Assembly: GCA_021848345.1 (NCBI GenBank)
Contig: JAJZUV010000021.1
Coordinates: forward strand, 1 to 52,293
Length of the DNA: 52,293 nucleotides
Source of the DNA: Pseudomonadota bacterium
GTDB taxonomy: Bacteria; Pseudomonadota; Gammaproteobacteria; Burkholderiales; Burkholderiaceae_C
Direction: 5' to 3'
The notes beneath the pieces are model-generated. The model did not search any database. It had not been told where the DNA came from and saw nothing but the letters and a program-made list of their open reading frames with translations. The translations under genes were made by a program, and so were the position numbers. Positions 25,561 to 34,962 of the stretch are shown here, in pieces (the first letter of the stretch is position 1; each line of letters opens with the position of its first letter).

Positions 25561-26817
25561 ATGCGATTCCTCCACGCCGCCGACATCCATCTCGACAGTC
25601 CGCTCACGGGTCTGAGCGCCTATCCCGATGCGCCGACCGAGTTGCTGCGCACGGCGACCCGCGACGCCTTCGACAACCTCGTGACCCTGGCACTGGACGA
25701 GGCCGTGGATTTCCTGGTCATCGCGGGGGACCTGTACGACGGCAGCTGGAAGGACTTCAACACCGGCATCTACTTCGCGCGCCAGATGGGACGCCTGAAG
25801 TCCGCGGGGATCCCGGTGTTCGTGCTGCACGGCAACCACGACGCCGAGAGCGAGATGACCCGCAGGCTCTCGCTGCCCGACAACGTCCATGTGTTCCCCG
25901 CGTCCCGCGCCGGCAGCTTCGAGCTGCCCGAGTTGCGCGTCGCGCTGCACGGGCGCAGTTTCAAGAACGCCGCCACCACCGAGGACCTCGTCCCCGGCTA
26001 CCCGGCCCCGCGCCAGGGCTGGTTCAACATCGGCGTGCTGCACACGGCCCTCGAGGGATACGCCGCGCATGCCAGCTACGCGCCCTGCTCGATGGCCGAG
26101 CTGCACGCCAAGGGCTACCAGTACTGGGCGCTGGGGCACGTGCACGAGCACCAGCTCTGGCGCGGCGACTCGACCATCGCCTTTCCCGGCAACCTGCAGG
26201 GGCGCAACATCCGCGAGACCGGCGCCAAGGGCGCGCTGCTGGTCACGGCGGACGATGGCGAGGTGACGTCGGTGGAACGCGTGTTCGTCGACGTGCTGCG
26301 CTGGCACCGGCTCGCCGTCGACGTGTCCGCGGCGCGCACCCTGGCCGAGGCCTCCCGCCTGGTGGGCGGCGCGCTGGAGTCCTGGCTCGCCGCGCAGACC
26401 GACTCCCTGCCCATGGCAGTCCGGGTGTCCCTGACGGGCCGCAGCGCGGCGCACGGCGAGCTGTTCGGCCTCGAGACCCAGCTTCGCGCCGAGGTCCTGG
26501 CGCAGGCCGCCGCGATCGCCGCCGAGCGGATGTGGATCGAGAAGGTGGTGATCGAGACCCAGCCGCCCGAGACCGCGCAGGCGCTAGCCGCCCGCGCGGA
26601 CGCCGTCGCCGACCTGCAGGCCATCCTGGACGCCGCCCCTGGCGACGACGCGCTGATGGCCTCGCTCGAGGGGGACTTCGCCGAACTGCTGGCCAGGCTT
26701 CCGCTGGAAGTCTCGCAGGGCGCCGCGCTGCTGGAGAGCGTGCGCGCCGGGCTCGTGCCCGAGCTCGTGCGCGCCACCGTGCCGTCGCTGCTGGCGCGCA
26801 TTGCCTCCGCGGAGTGA
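25561..26817 (+). CDS. YhaO/SbcD-like metallophosphoesterase (DNA exonuclease family)
   Basis: A 418-residue calcineurin-like phosphoesterase. The metal motifs appear in order: HAADIHLDSP (D8, H10), VIAGDLYDG, LHGNHDAES, LHTALEGYAAH and LGHVHEHQ. This is the Mre11/SbcD arrangement, with the length and C-terminal region of the YhaO group. It should be a Mn-dependent nuclease acting with the ATPase encoded 3 bases downstream. The ATG at 25561 is followed at once by the first metal-site strand. Confidence 0.88.
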   Translation: MRFLHAADIHLDSPLTGLSAYPDAPTELLRTATRDAFDNLVTLALDEAVDFLVIAGDLYDGSWKDFNTGIYFARQMGRLKSAGIPVFVLHGNHDAESEMTRRLSLPDNVHVFPASRAGSFELPELRVALHGRSFKNAATTEDLVPGYPAPRQGWFNIGVLHTALEGYAAHASYAPCSMAELHAKGYQYWALGHVHEHQLWRGDSTIAFPGNLQGRNIRETGAKGALLVTADDGEVTSVERVFVDVLRWHRLAVDVSAARTLAEASRLVGGALESWLAAQTDSLPMAVRVSLTGRSAAHGELFGLETQLRAEVLAQAAAIAAERMWIEKVVIETQPPETAQALAARADAVADLQAILDAAPGDDALMASLEGDFAELLARLPLEVSQGAALLESVRAGLVPELVRATVPSLLARIASAE

Positions 26818-26820
26818 GCC

Positions 26821-29800
26821 ATGCGCATCGACCGACTCGATCTGATCCGCTACGGCAAGTTCACCGACCGCAGCGTCGAGCTGCCCCTCGCGCGGCGCGA
26901 CTTCCACGTCATCATCGGCCCCAACGAGGCCGGCAAATCGACCCTGCGCTCAGCGATCCACCATCTGCTGTACGGCTTCCCCCAGCGCAATCCCGGCTAC
27001 GCCTTCCTGCACCCGCTGCCGGAGCTGCGCCTGGCGGCGTCCATCCGGCACGGCGAGCAAGCGCTGGCCTTCCAGCGCATCAAGGCGAACAAGGCGACGC
27101 TGCGGGCAGCGGACGATGCTGCCCTGCCCGACGACGTGCTGGCCCCCTTCCTGGGCAGCGTGGATGCGAGATTCTTCGAGCAGATGTTCAGCCTCGACCA
27201 CGAACGGCTCGTGGCCGGGGGCGCGAGCATTCTCTCGGCCGCAGACGAGGACGTGGGCCAGGTGCTGTTCGAGTCCGCGGCCGGGATCGCGTCCCTGGGC
27301 CGCATCCGCGCCGAGCTCGAGCAGGAGGCCGACTCGCTGTGGGCGCGGCGCAAGTCCTCGGCACGCGCCTACTACCAGGCCGAGCAGACCTACGACGAGG
27401 CCCGCCACGACCTCAAGGCGGCCTCGTTGCGGGCCAAGGACTGGGCCGAGGCCCACGCGAAGGTCGAGGAGCTCGGCTCGGAACTGCGGACCGCCCTCGA
27501 CGAGCAGGCCCGACTGAAGGCGCGCCGCGGAGTCCTGCAGCGCGTGCGCCGGGTGACGCCACTGCTGGCGACGCTGGACGCCGAATCCGCCCGCCTGGCC
27601 GAGCTCGCCGCGGCGGCCGAACTGCCCGAGACGGCCGCCGCGAGCCTTGACGAAGCCGAGCGGCGCCGGGCCTCGGTCGAAGTCGACCGCGCGCACCAGC
27701 GCCGCCTGAAGGAGACTGCCGAGCAGGCCCTGCGGGATCTTCGCCTGGACACGGCGCTGGTCGATCTGGAGGACGAGGTCGTCGCGCTCGATGAGCTGCG
27801 CCTGCAGTACCGTGCCTATCCGGCCGACATCGAACGACACGAGCTCGGCATCCGCGCCCAATGGGCCGTCGTCGCCGAGCTGGCCGCGCAGATCGGCTGG
27901 GACGCGAGCAGCGAGGACGCCATCGCGGCCCGCCTGCCCGGCCCGCCGGCGCGCGCGGCACTGGCGCGGCTGGCCAGGCAACACGACGCGCTGGCGCAGG
28001 CGCGGCAAGGCGCCGAGCGCGCGCTGCGCCAACGCCAGCGGGACCTCGAGCACGCTGGCGCCGATCTCGAGCGTCTGGGGCAGGGCCATGTCGAACCCTC
28101 GCTGCGCGCCGCGATGACCAGCGCGCGCTCGCTGGGCGACACCCAGGCGGTACTTCGGGAGCTGCGCGCCGAGGTGGCCGGCCGGGAGCGCGAACTGGAC
28201 CTGGCGCGCCAGGCGCTCGGCGGCGACGCCATCCAGCCCGACGCGCTGGCCGCGATGCTGCCCCCGCCGCGCGAGCACCTGCAGGCGCTGCTGGAAGAGC
28301 ATCGGCACGACGAGTCCGAGGCCCTCGGACTGCAGCGCGAACTGCTCAGGATCGATGATCAGCTCGCTGCCGTGGCGGCGGCGTCCCGGCGGGTGCGGGA
28401 ACAGCAGCATCCGGTGTTGCTCGATGACCTGCGGCAGGCCCGGCAGGAGCGTCACGACGCCTGGGCCGTCATCAAGCAGGACCCCTCGAGCCTTCCCGCG
28501 CACGCGCAGCGCTACGAACTCCTCGTGGCGCAGGCCGACTCGCTGGCCGACCAGCGCCACGACCACGCCCACGATGCGGCCGAGCTGCAGGGGCTGGAGG
28601 ATCGGCGCGAAGCCCTGGAACTGGAGCAGCAGGCCCTGCAACGCCAGGTCGAGGCGTTGCGCGCGAAGGCGGCCCGGCGCGAAGCCGCGTGGGAGAGCCT
28701 GCGCGGCGAGTGCCGACTGCCCGGCGTGTCGTTGCTGGCGGCACCCGAGTGGCTGCAGGCGCGCGAGCGCGCGCTCGCGGCCTGGCAGGCCCTGGAGGCG
28801 GCGAAGCACAAGCTTCAGGCCTTCCAGGACGCCACGGCGCAGGCCGCCGGCGCGCTGACCGAGGAACTGCGGGCCGCCGGGCTGACTGCCTGCGGCAGCG
28901 GGCTCGCGGCCCTGTTGAACCAGGCCGAGGAACGCGTGCGCCAGCAGGACGAATCGCGCGGGGAGCGCAAGTCCCTGGAGCAACAGCTGGGCGCCGCCGG
29001 CCGCGAGATCGAAGCCCTGCGCGACGCCGCCGCAGCGGCCGGGCAAGGCTACCAGGCCTGGCTGAGCGACTGGCGCGAGGCGCTGCTCGGCGCCGGCTTC
29101 CAGGGCGACGACGAGCCCGCGAAGGTCGAGGCCGCGCTCGAGGTCGTGGGGCGCATCGGCGAGGGGCTGGCGAGCATCCGGCAGATCCGCGGCGAGCGCA
29201 TCGACACCATGCGTGCCGACCTGCGCAACCTCGACGCCCGGACCCAGGCCCTGGTCCGGCGCATCCGGCCGGACCTGGCGGGCCGGCCGGCCGGGGAGCT
29301 GATCGTGCAACTGCGCCGCGAACTCGCCGAGGCGCATGCGACCCGCACCCGGATCGAGCAGGCGCGCGCGCAGCTCGCCGCCGCGCAGGAGGCGCTGGAG
29401 CGCGGGGACCGGGAGGAGCAGGAACTGCGCTCATCGGTGGCCGCACTCGTGCAGCGAGCCGGCGTGGCCGAGCTCACGCAACTGCGCGCCGCCATCGGGC
29501 GCTCGGATGAGAAGCGCCGCCTGCAGGCCGCGGTCGACGCCGCGCGCAGGGCCCTGCTCGAACAGGGCGACGCCCTGCCGCTCGAGACCTTGCGCGACGA
29601 GGCCCAGGGGCTCGACCCGCGTGCCGTGGCCGGCGAGCTCGCCGAACTGGAGGCGCGGGAAGACGCCCTGCTGCACCGGATCCAGGAGTTGTCCGCGTCA
29701 CGCAATGACGCCGAGGCCACGCTTCGCACCATGGCCGGGCAGGCGGACGCGGCAGCGGCCGAGGCCCGCCGCCAGGAGTCGCTGGCGCGCATGGCCGACG

Positions 29801-30282
29801 CGGTGGAGCGTTTCCTCAAGGTGCATACCGCGTCCCGGCTGCTCGCCTGGGCCATCGAGCGCTACCGCGACGCCCGGCAGGGCCCGATGCTCGCCGCGGC
29901 CAGCGCGACCTTCGCGCGCCTGACCCTGGGCTCGTTCGAACGCCTGATGGTGGACTTCGACGCTCAACCGCCTTCGCTGCACGGAAAACGCCCGGACGGC
30001 ACGACGGTGGGCGTCGAGGGCATGAGCGAGGGCACCCGCGACCAGCTCTACCTGGCCCTGCGCCTGGCGGCGCTGGACATGCATCTGGCGCGCGCCCATG
30101 CCATGCCCTTCGTCGCGGACGACCTGTTCATCAATTTCGACGACCGGCGCACCCGCGCGGGGCTCGAAGCCCTGGCGCTGCTGTCCGAACGCACGCAGGT
30201 GCTGTTCCTGACCCACCACGATCACGTGCTGCCCCTGGTCCAGGAGGTCTTCGGCGCCTCGGTCGACACGATCCGCCTTTGA
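26821..30282 (+). CDS. YhaN/SbcC-like AAA ATPase with long coiled coils
   Basis: A 1153-residue SMC/Rad50-like ATPase. Walker A is GPNEAGKST (33-41), followed by YGFPQRNPGY typical of YhaN. Most of residues 170-1000 is Ala/Glu/Arg/Leu-rich coiled coil. The C-terminal head has the signature-like GMSEGTRDQLYLALRLA, Walker B in PFVADDLFINFDD and the LFLTHHDH switch. No zinc-hook CxxC was seen in the middle. It should work with the upstream phosphoesterase as a DNA-end processing complex related to SbcCD/Rad50-Mre11. Confidence 0.9.
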   Translation: MRIDRLDLIRYGKFTDRSVELPLARRDFHVIIGPNEAGKSTLRSAIHHLLYGFPQRNPGYAFLHPLPELRLAASIRHGEQALAFQRIKANKATLRAADDAALPDDVLAPFLGSVDARFFEQMFSLDHERLVAGGASILSAADEDVGQVLFESAAGIASLGRIRAELEQEADSLWARRKSSARAYYQAEQTYDEARHDLKAASLRAKDWAEAHAKVEELGSELRTALDEQARLKARRGVLQRVRRVTPLLATLDAESARLAELAAAAELPETAAASLDEAERRRASVEVDRAHQRRLKETAEQALRDLRLDTALVDLEDEVVALDELRLQYRAYPADIERHELGIRAQWAVVAELAAQIGWDASSEDAIAARLPGPPARAALARLARQHDALAQARQGAERALRQRQRDLEHAGADLERLGQGHVEPSLRAAMTSARSLGDTQAVLRELRAEVAGRERELDLARQALGGDAIQPDALAAMLPPPREHLQALLEEHRHDESEALGLQRELLRIDDQLAAVAAASRRVREQQHPVLLDDLRQARQERHDAWAVIKQDPSSLPAHAQRYELLVAQADSLADQRHDHAHDAAELQGLEDRREALELEQQALQRQVEALRAKAARREAAWESLRGECRLPGVSLLAAPEWLQARERALAAWQALEAAKHKLQAFQDATAQAAGALTEELRAAGLTACGSGLAALLNQAEERVRQQDESRGERKSLEQQLGAAGREIEALRDAAAAAGQGYQAWLSDWREALLGAGFQGDDEPAKVEAALEVVGRIGEGLASIRQIRGERIDTMRADLRNLDARTQALVRRIRPDLAGRPAGELIVQLRRELAEAHATRTRIEQARAQLAAAQEALERGDREEQELRSSVAALVQRAGVAELTQLRAAIGRSDEKRRLQAAVDAARRALLEQGDALPLETLRDEAQGLDPRAVAGELAELEAREDALLHRIQELSASRNDAEATLRTMAGQADAAAAEARRQESLARMADAVERFLKVHTASRLLAWAIERYRDARQGPMLAAASATFARLTLGSFERLMVDFDAQPPSLHGKRPDGTTVGVEGMSEGTRDQLYLALRLAALDMHLARAHAMPFVADDLFINFDDRRTRAGLEALALLSERTQVLFLTHHDHVLPLVQEVFGASVDTIRL

Positions 30283-30403
30283 GCCGGGCGATCGAAGGAA
30301 TGACCTTCCCCCGATGGGCTGGCGGAGATCGACGCTCAGGCGGCGATGCGCGGATCGACGGACGGGGCCCGAGCGCGCCGGCCGGCGAGGACGCCCGCGG
30401 CGT

Positions 30404-30823
30404 TCACGGTTGGTCCGCGGGCTGGGTACCGAGGAAGTACTCGGTGTGGGTCTCCCCAGTGCGGCCGTGATAGAGCACCCGCTTTCCCGGGAAGGAGACC
30501 AGGTAGCCGGCGCAGCCCGCGCCCGCCACCTTGGCGCAGAAGCCGTGGTAGGTGTAGCCGGGAACGAGGGCCTGGGCCTCGCCGATCGCCTGCCGGACCG
30601 TGGCAGCGTCGAAGTGCTCGGCGACCGGTCGGGTCCGCGCGGCTTGCAGTTCGACGGCCTCGCCATCGGGTCGGTAGTAGATGGCGGTGGCGCGGCGCAA
30701 GTCGACGGCATAGCCGTCGAAGCCGGCCTCGATCAACGTGGCGACGATCCGCGGGAAGCTCATGGTGCCCGATTCCGCGCCGTCCAGGCAGCTGCGGGCG
30801 ATGTCCTTCCAGCGGGTGCTCAT
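30404..30823 (-). CDS. DUF1398 family protein
   Basis: A 139-residue protein. Family-like segments are SFPRIVATLIEAGFDGYAVDLRR, then the YYRPDG turn, the mid-region FCAKVAGAGCAGYLV, and the end KRVLYHGRTGETHTEYF. DUF1398 proteins have no known activity. AAGGAC stands before the ATG at 30823. It follows the MarR gene by 42 bases on the same strand, so MarR probably controls it. Confidence 0.78.
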   Translation of the reverse strand: MSTRWKDIARSCLDGAESGTMSFPRIVATLIEAGFDGYAVDLRRATAIYYRPDGEAVELQAARTRPVAEHFDAATVRQAIGEAQALVPGYTYHGFCAKVAGAGCAGYLVSFPGKRVLYHGRTGETHTEYFLGTQPADQP

Positions 30824-30865
30824 GTAGGTGTCCTTGGTCGATGGGATGTTGAGAGGCGGTCGCCG

Positions 30866-31327
30866 TCAATCGATCGGCATGGATCCGAGACCGCGTTGGT
30901 CGACGATCTCCCGCAGCGTGCGCAGCAGCGCCGCGCGCTCCTTGGACGTCAGGTGATCGAAGAATTCGGCGTCGTTGGCGTCGGCCAGCGCCGCCAGCTC
31001 CGGCACGAGGGCGCGGCCGGCGGGCGTCAGGGATAGCGTCTGCGCCCGTCCGTCTTGCGGATCGGCGACGCGCACCAGCAGCGACTTGGCGATCAACCGG
31101 TCGGCCAGCCTGGAAATGGCGCCGCGCGTCATGCCCATGCGCTCGGCCAGGCGGCTCGGAGCGAGGGCTTCGCTGTCCAGCAGCTGGCGCATCAGCACCC
31201 ATTCGGCCACCGTCACGCCGTGCACCTCGACCTTGCGGGCAAAGGCCTGCGAGACGTGGTTCGAGACGTAGCGCAGCCAGTAGCCGAGATGGCTCGTCAG
31301 ATCCGATGCGGTCGAACTCGATGGCAT
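30866..31327 (-). CDS. MarR family transcriptional regulator
   Basis: A 153-residue winged-helix regulator. The DNA-binding core is LAPSRLAERMGMTRGAISR with the wing RVADPQDGRAQTLSLTPAG, both diagnostic for MarR. N- and C-terminal helices form the dimer. The ATG at 31327 has AAGGA six bases upstream; an earlier ATG in frame lacks this. A dyad upstream (31355-31374) may be its operator. It is the first gene of a two-gene unit with the DUF1398 gene. Confidence 0.9.
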   Translation of the reverse strand: MPSSSTASDLTSHLGYWLRYVSNHVSQAFARKVEVHGVTVAEWVLMRQLLDSEALAPSRLAERMGMTRGAISRLADRLIAKSLLVRVADPQDGRAQTLSLTPAGRALVPELAALADANDAEFFDHLTSKERAALLRTLREIVDQRGLGSMPID

Positions 31328-31354
31328 GGCATTCCTTGGGCTTGACCGGGAGCT

Positions 31355-31374
31355 TAGGAGCATATGGTTTCCTA
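31355..31374. promoter_or_regulatory. TAGGA-N10-TCCTA inverted repeat upstream of marR-type gene
   Basis: Perfect 5-base arms with a 10-base centre that contains CATATG, lying 28-47 bases before the MarR start in a locally AT-rich patch. Position and symmetry suit autoregulation by the MarR dimer. Confidence 0.45.
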
Positions 31375-31585
31375 GTCAACCACTTCGAAACGGAGAGACC
31401 CGTTCGAGAACACTGCACCCATGGTGCGCCGCAGGCTTGCCGCCGCTGCAGTCAGTGCAAGCGTGACTCCACCCAGGCTGACAAGCGAGTTCTCGTCTTG
31501 GATCAAGGGGTTGAAGGACGCGCCGACCTGGCCCTTCACAGACGCAGGGCCCCGAGGCATGAGCCCCAGCTTGCGCTGAAGTCCG

Positions 31586-32365
31586 TCACCCGAGCCCCAG
31601 AATCCATCCCTCGACTCCCGCGATCCCGCGCTCGAAGTCGGGGAGTTCAGGCGCCACGGCCAAGGCCAGGCGCCCGTCGGCATCCGCGTCGCGCAGCCAC
31701 GACGCCACCGCGTACGCATCCTGCTGATCTCCGGTCAGCCCCTGCAGCGTATAGGCCTTGCGCCACAGTGTGGGGTAGACCTCGGCGATGACCGAGCGGC
31801 CCGGCTTCGGCTCCCAGCCGTCGAAGGGCCAGAAGTGCAGCTTCGAGCCGAGCCGGGAGCGCAGGAAGCGCAGCCAGGGAATCCCTGCGTGAGTCGACTT
31901 GGCCACCGACCCTTGCACGTCGAAGTGGAACACCGACTTCGCCCGGCTGCGTTCCTCGCAGATACGCCGCCAGCGCGAACTTCCCATGCGCTCGGCACCT
32001 CGGCCGCAGACCCCCTCGCGCACGAAATCCACGTAGGTGTGGGGCCCGTCGGTCGGCCAATGCGCCTGGAAGTCGTCCAGGAAGGCCGGCCAATCGGGCG
32101 GCAGGCGGTGATACTCGAAGTAGCGCAGCGGGAAAGAAAACCCGTGATCGATGCCGACCAAGGTCGGCGGCGTTTCAGCCAGCGTCTCGGCGAGCCAGAA
32201 GGCCAGGCCGCGACGCGTCCAGTATTTGCGGGGGCTCGGAGGCGGTTCGACCTCCACCGCCGGCGCCCCCGGCGTGGCCTGGTAGACCCGCAGCCCCTTC
32301 AGGCTGGCCTCGGCCGTCTGCGCGCCCGAGTAGTCGATGCCGATGTAGCGCTGGAATACTGGCAT
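31586..32365 (-). CDS. Hypothetical protein with RNase H-like start (DUF429-like)
   Basis: A 259-residue protein I cannot name firmly. It opens with RYIGIDYSGAQTAEASLKG, the first strand pair and an acidic residue as in RNase H-like folds such as DUF429. Later blocks include GIDHGFSFPLRYF, a basic stretch around SRWRRICEERSRAKS, FHFDVQGSVAKSTHAGIPWLR with the order seen in that group, and a late DAYAVASWLRDADADGRL with acidic residues. The start at 32365 removes eight doubtful residues. It is a monocistronic minus-strand gene with no obvious partner. Confidence 0.65.
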   Translation of the reverse strand: MPVFQRYIGIDYSGAQTAEASLKGLRVYQATPGAPAVEVEPPPSPRKYWTRRGLAFWLAETLAETPPTLVGIDHGFSFPLRYFEYHRLPPDWPAFLDDFQAHWPTDGPHTYVDFVREGVCGRGAERMGSSRWRRICEERSRAKSVFHFDVQGSVAKSTHAGIPWLRFLRSRLGSKLHFWPFDGWEPKPGRSVIAEVYPTLWRKAYTLQGLTGDQQDAYAVASWLRDADADGRLALAVAPELPDFERGIAGVEGWILGLG

Positions 32366-32664
32366 CGTCAGAACACCAACCCCGAACAACGCGCGTCGCG
32401 AGCCACCGGCATCATGGTGGGCCCCTGGATGAGAGGTGTCTCCGGCAATGTCGCTCGCAAGATGCCTTCCTTCTTCGAAAGTCGCCCGGCTCGATGCTTC
32501 CTTCTCTGCCTGTTCTACGGGGCCAGAACGGGGCCTTCACACACAACCTGTTGATCATAAACAAAAATCCCCGAACCTCCCGGCCAGGGATCTTTTGGCA
32601 AGAGTGAGTTTTTTCGCAAGTCAGATGAGGACCTACAGCTTTCGGCCGAGGAAGCTCGTGTCGC

Positions 32665-33942
32665 TCACATTAGGTTGTCCGGTTCGCGCTGCGCCAAGGC
32701 GACAAGGCCCGCCACGGCGAGAATCCCGACGGACAGCCAAAGTCCGGCTCGCACGCCTCCGGGTCCGTCGGAAAACGCCCCGCTGAGTACCGGGCCGATG
32801 CTTTGACCGATCCCGAAGGCCACCGTCAGCGCCGCGATCACCGAGGTCCAGGCGTGCGGCCGCGCGGCGCGCCGTGCGAAGGAGGTCACCGCGGCGACGA
32901 CCGCAAGAAACGAGCCCCCGAACAGAACGGCCGAGAGGAAGGCGCCGGTGGCTCCAGGCCATGCGAGCGGCAGCGCGGCGCCGATCGTGACCGTACCGAT
33001 GGTTGCCGCCGCGCCGCGGCCGCCCTTGAGCCGACCGAGCACCGGTCCCCAGGCGAAGGCGCCCACGATGGAGGACAGACCAAGCATCGCCCAGAACGCC
33101 GAGGCGACGGAGCCGGCGAGGTGCTCGGTTCCGCGCAGGTAGGCGATGATGAAGGTGACGTAAGCGATGTAGCCGGCGCCGAAGAGGGCGTACGCGGCGA
33201 GCTTGGGGGCCAGGAATCGAGCCGACCACCCACCGCGACCCTGGCGCCCCGCGACGCTCGCCGTGTCGGGCGCACGGCCCAGCACCGCCCAGGCGAGCAA
33301 CGTCGCCGCCAGGGACAATCCACCGAGCGCCAACCAGCCGCCACGCCAACCGGCCAGTGCGATCAACGGCGGTACCGCCAGTGCCGAAAGGGCGACGCCG
33401 AGGCCCCCGCCGGCGAAATAGACGCCGAGAAGAGTCGGAGCTCGGCCGGGGGTCCCACCTCTGGCGGCGGCGGCGGTCAGCCCGGCTCCGGCGACAAAGG
33501 CCAGGGCGCCCGTGAGCCCGGCAAGGAAGCGCAGCGCCAATTGCAGCGAGTAGGCGTCGGTCAGACCCGAGGCCCCGACAGCCATCGCCGTCAACAGAAG
33601 GCTCGCGGCGAACACCTTCTTGTCCCCGAAACGCCGGCTCATGGCCGCCGCAGCCAACGCGCCGACGAGATAGCCCGCGGCATTCGCCGTGTTCAGCGCC
33701 CCGGCCACGGCGTAGTCCCAGCCGAGTTCCGCGCGCATCGGCGGCAGCAACAGCGCATAGGCGAAACGCGCCAGGCCGAGGGCCACCGTCGGCGCCATGG
33801 CGAGGCCTACCACCACCCATAAGGGCGTAAGCGTGTCCGTCTCACTGCGAGTGGGTTGTGCGTCGATCAAGATGGTTGCCCCGATTCCTGGTGTGCGCGA
33901 CCGGCGAGCTCTCGAGCCCGTCCGCCGCATTCGTGATGGCAT
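32665..33942 (-). CDS. YbfB/YjiJ family MFS transporter
   Basis: Up to 425 residues with about twelve hydrophobic segments. The N-terminal FARFAYALLLPPM-like run (here GLARFAYALLLPPM) and NTANAAGYLVGAL are typical of the YbfB/YjiJ group, as is the late AFGIGQSIGPVLSG. It should export or import a small molecule by proton exchange. The start is uncertain: the ATG at 33942 adds an arginine-rich leader, while a TTG at 33870 gives the usual length of about 400. It is divergent from a GcvA-type LysR gene. Confidence 0.85.
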   Translation of the reverse strand: MPSRMRRTGSRARRSRTPGIGATILIDAQPTRSETDTLTPLWVVVGLAMAPTVALGLARFAYALLLPPMRAELGWDYAVAGALNTANAAGYLVGALAAAAMSRRFGDKKVFAASLLLTAMAVGASGLTDAYSLQLALRFLAGLTGALAFVAGAGLTAAAARGGTPGRAPTLLGVYFAGGGLGVALSALAVPPLIALAGWRGGWLALGGLSLAATLLAWAVLGRAPDTASVAGRQGRGGWSARFLAPKLAAYALFGAGYIAYVTFIIAYLRGTEHLAGSVASAFWAMLGLSSIVGAFAWGPVLGRLKGGRGAAATIGTVTIGAALPLAWPGATGAFLSAVLFGGSFLAVVAAVTSFARRAARPHAWTSVIAALTVAFGIGQSIGPVLSGAFSDGPGGVRAGLWLSVGILAVAGLVALAQREPDNLM

Positions 33943-34007
33943 CGCTGCAGACTACGGGAAACCACGGGCAGTTGCGCTCCCATGCGTTGTGAGCGATATT
34001 GACAGTC

Positions 34008-34910
34008 ATGCCGGCCGATCTGCCACCGCTGCAAGCGCTCCGGGCTTTCGAGGCCGCGGCCCGCCACCTCAACTACAGCCATGCGGCCAGGGAGTTGGGA
34101 CTCACCCACGGCGCCATCAGCCACCACGTCGCTCGACTCGAGCAGACCCTCGGGATCAGGCTGTTCGTGCGCGACGGCCAGCGGATGATCCTCACCGATT
34201 CGGGTCAGGTTCTTGTCCACGATGTGCGAAGGGGACTCGCAGTTCTCGCCGACGCCTTCGCGGCCGTCGGCGCCCGTTCCCGGCGTGATGCCCTGCGGCG
34301 CCCCCTGAACGTCAGCGTCCTGCCCGGACTCGCCGCGCGTTGGCTGCTACCCCGCCTCGCGCATTTTCAGGAGCGCCACCCTGAAATCGAGCTTGCCATC
34401 CACCCGACCGCGACGCTCGCCACGCTCGACGGTCGCGACGGCATCGACCTCGCCATCCGCTACGGCCCAGGACGCTGGCCGGGTCTTCACGCGATGCGCC
34501 TGATGCCCAGCTGGACCTTCCCGGTATGCAGCCCGGCCTTTCTCGATCGACACAAGCTCGCACGACCGCGCGACCTGCTCGCCGCGCCCCTGCTGCGGGC
34601 ACCGCGCCAGAAATGGAGGCCCTGGCTCCTGGCTGCCGGCGTGGACGTACCCGAACCGGCGCGAGGACCGATCTACGACGACTCGGCTCTCATCCTGCAA
34701 GCGGCCGCCGCCGGACAGGGCGTGGCGCTCGCCCGCGGTGCGCTGGCCGAGGACGACCTTGCGGCACGCCGCCTCGTTCGCCTCTTCGACGTCGCCATCG
34801 AGGACGACTACGCCTGGTTCCTTGTCTGGCGCAAGCCCTTGAACTGCGACCCCGCGGCACACGAGGCATTCCTCTCATGGCTGATCGGGGAGGCAAAGCA
34901 AACGGCTTAG
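34008..34910 (+). CDS. LysR family regulator, GcvA-like
   Basis: A 300-residue protein. The beginning PPLQALRAFEAAARHLNYSH and the recognition region ELGLTHGAISHHVARLE are characteristic of the GcvA subgroup. The effector domain has the LNVSVLPGLAARWLLPRL start. It is divergent from the MFS gene and is probably its regulator. The gap is short, only about 65-137 bases depending on the MFS start, so both promoters overlap. Confidence 0.92.
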   Translation: MPADLPPLQALRAFEAAARHLNYSHAARELGLTHGAISHHVARLEQTLGIRLFVRDGQRMILTDSGQVLVHDVRRGLAVLADAFAAVGARSRRDALRRPLNVSVLPGLAARWLLPRLAHFQERHPEIELAIHPTATLATLDGRDGIDLAIRYGPGRWPGLHAMRLMPSWTFPVCSPAFLDRHKLARPRDLLAAPLLRAPRQKWRPWLLAAGVDVPEPARGPIYDDSALILQAAAAGQGVALARGALAEDDLAARRLVRLFDVAIEDDYAWFLVWRKPLNCDPAAHEAFLSWLIGEAKQTA

Positions 34911-34962
34911 AAGAGATCTCCGGGCTCGGGGCACCGCGCATCGGAACGATTGGCGGCAACGC

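Noticed and set aside
26950..29337. A 795-codon minus-strand frame opposite the YhaN-like ATPase
   Set aside because: Coiled-coil coding on the plus strand produces an open Leu/Gly/Gln-rich mirror frame; no start signal or motif.
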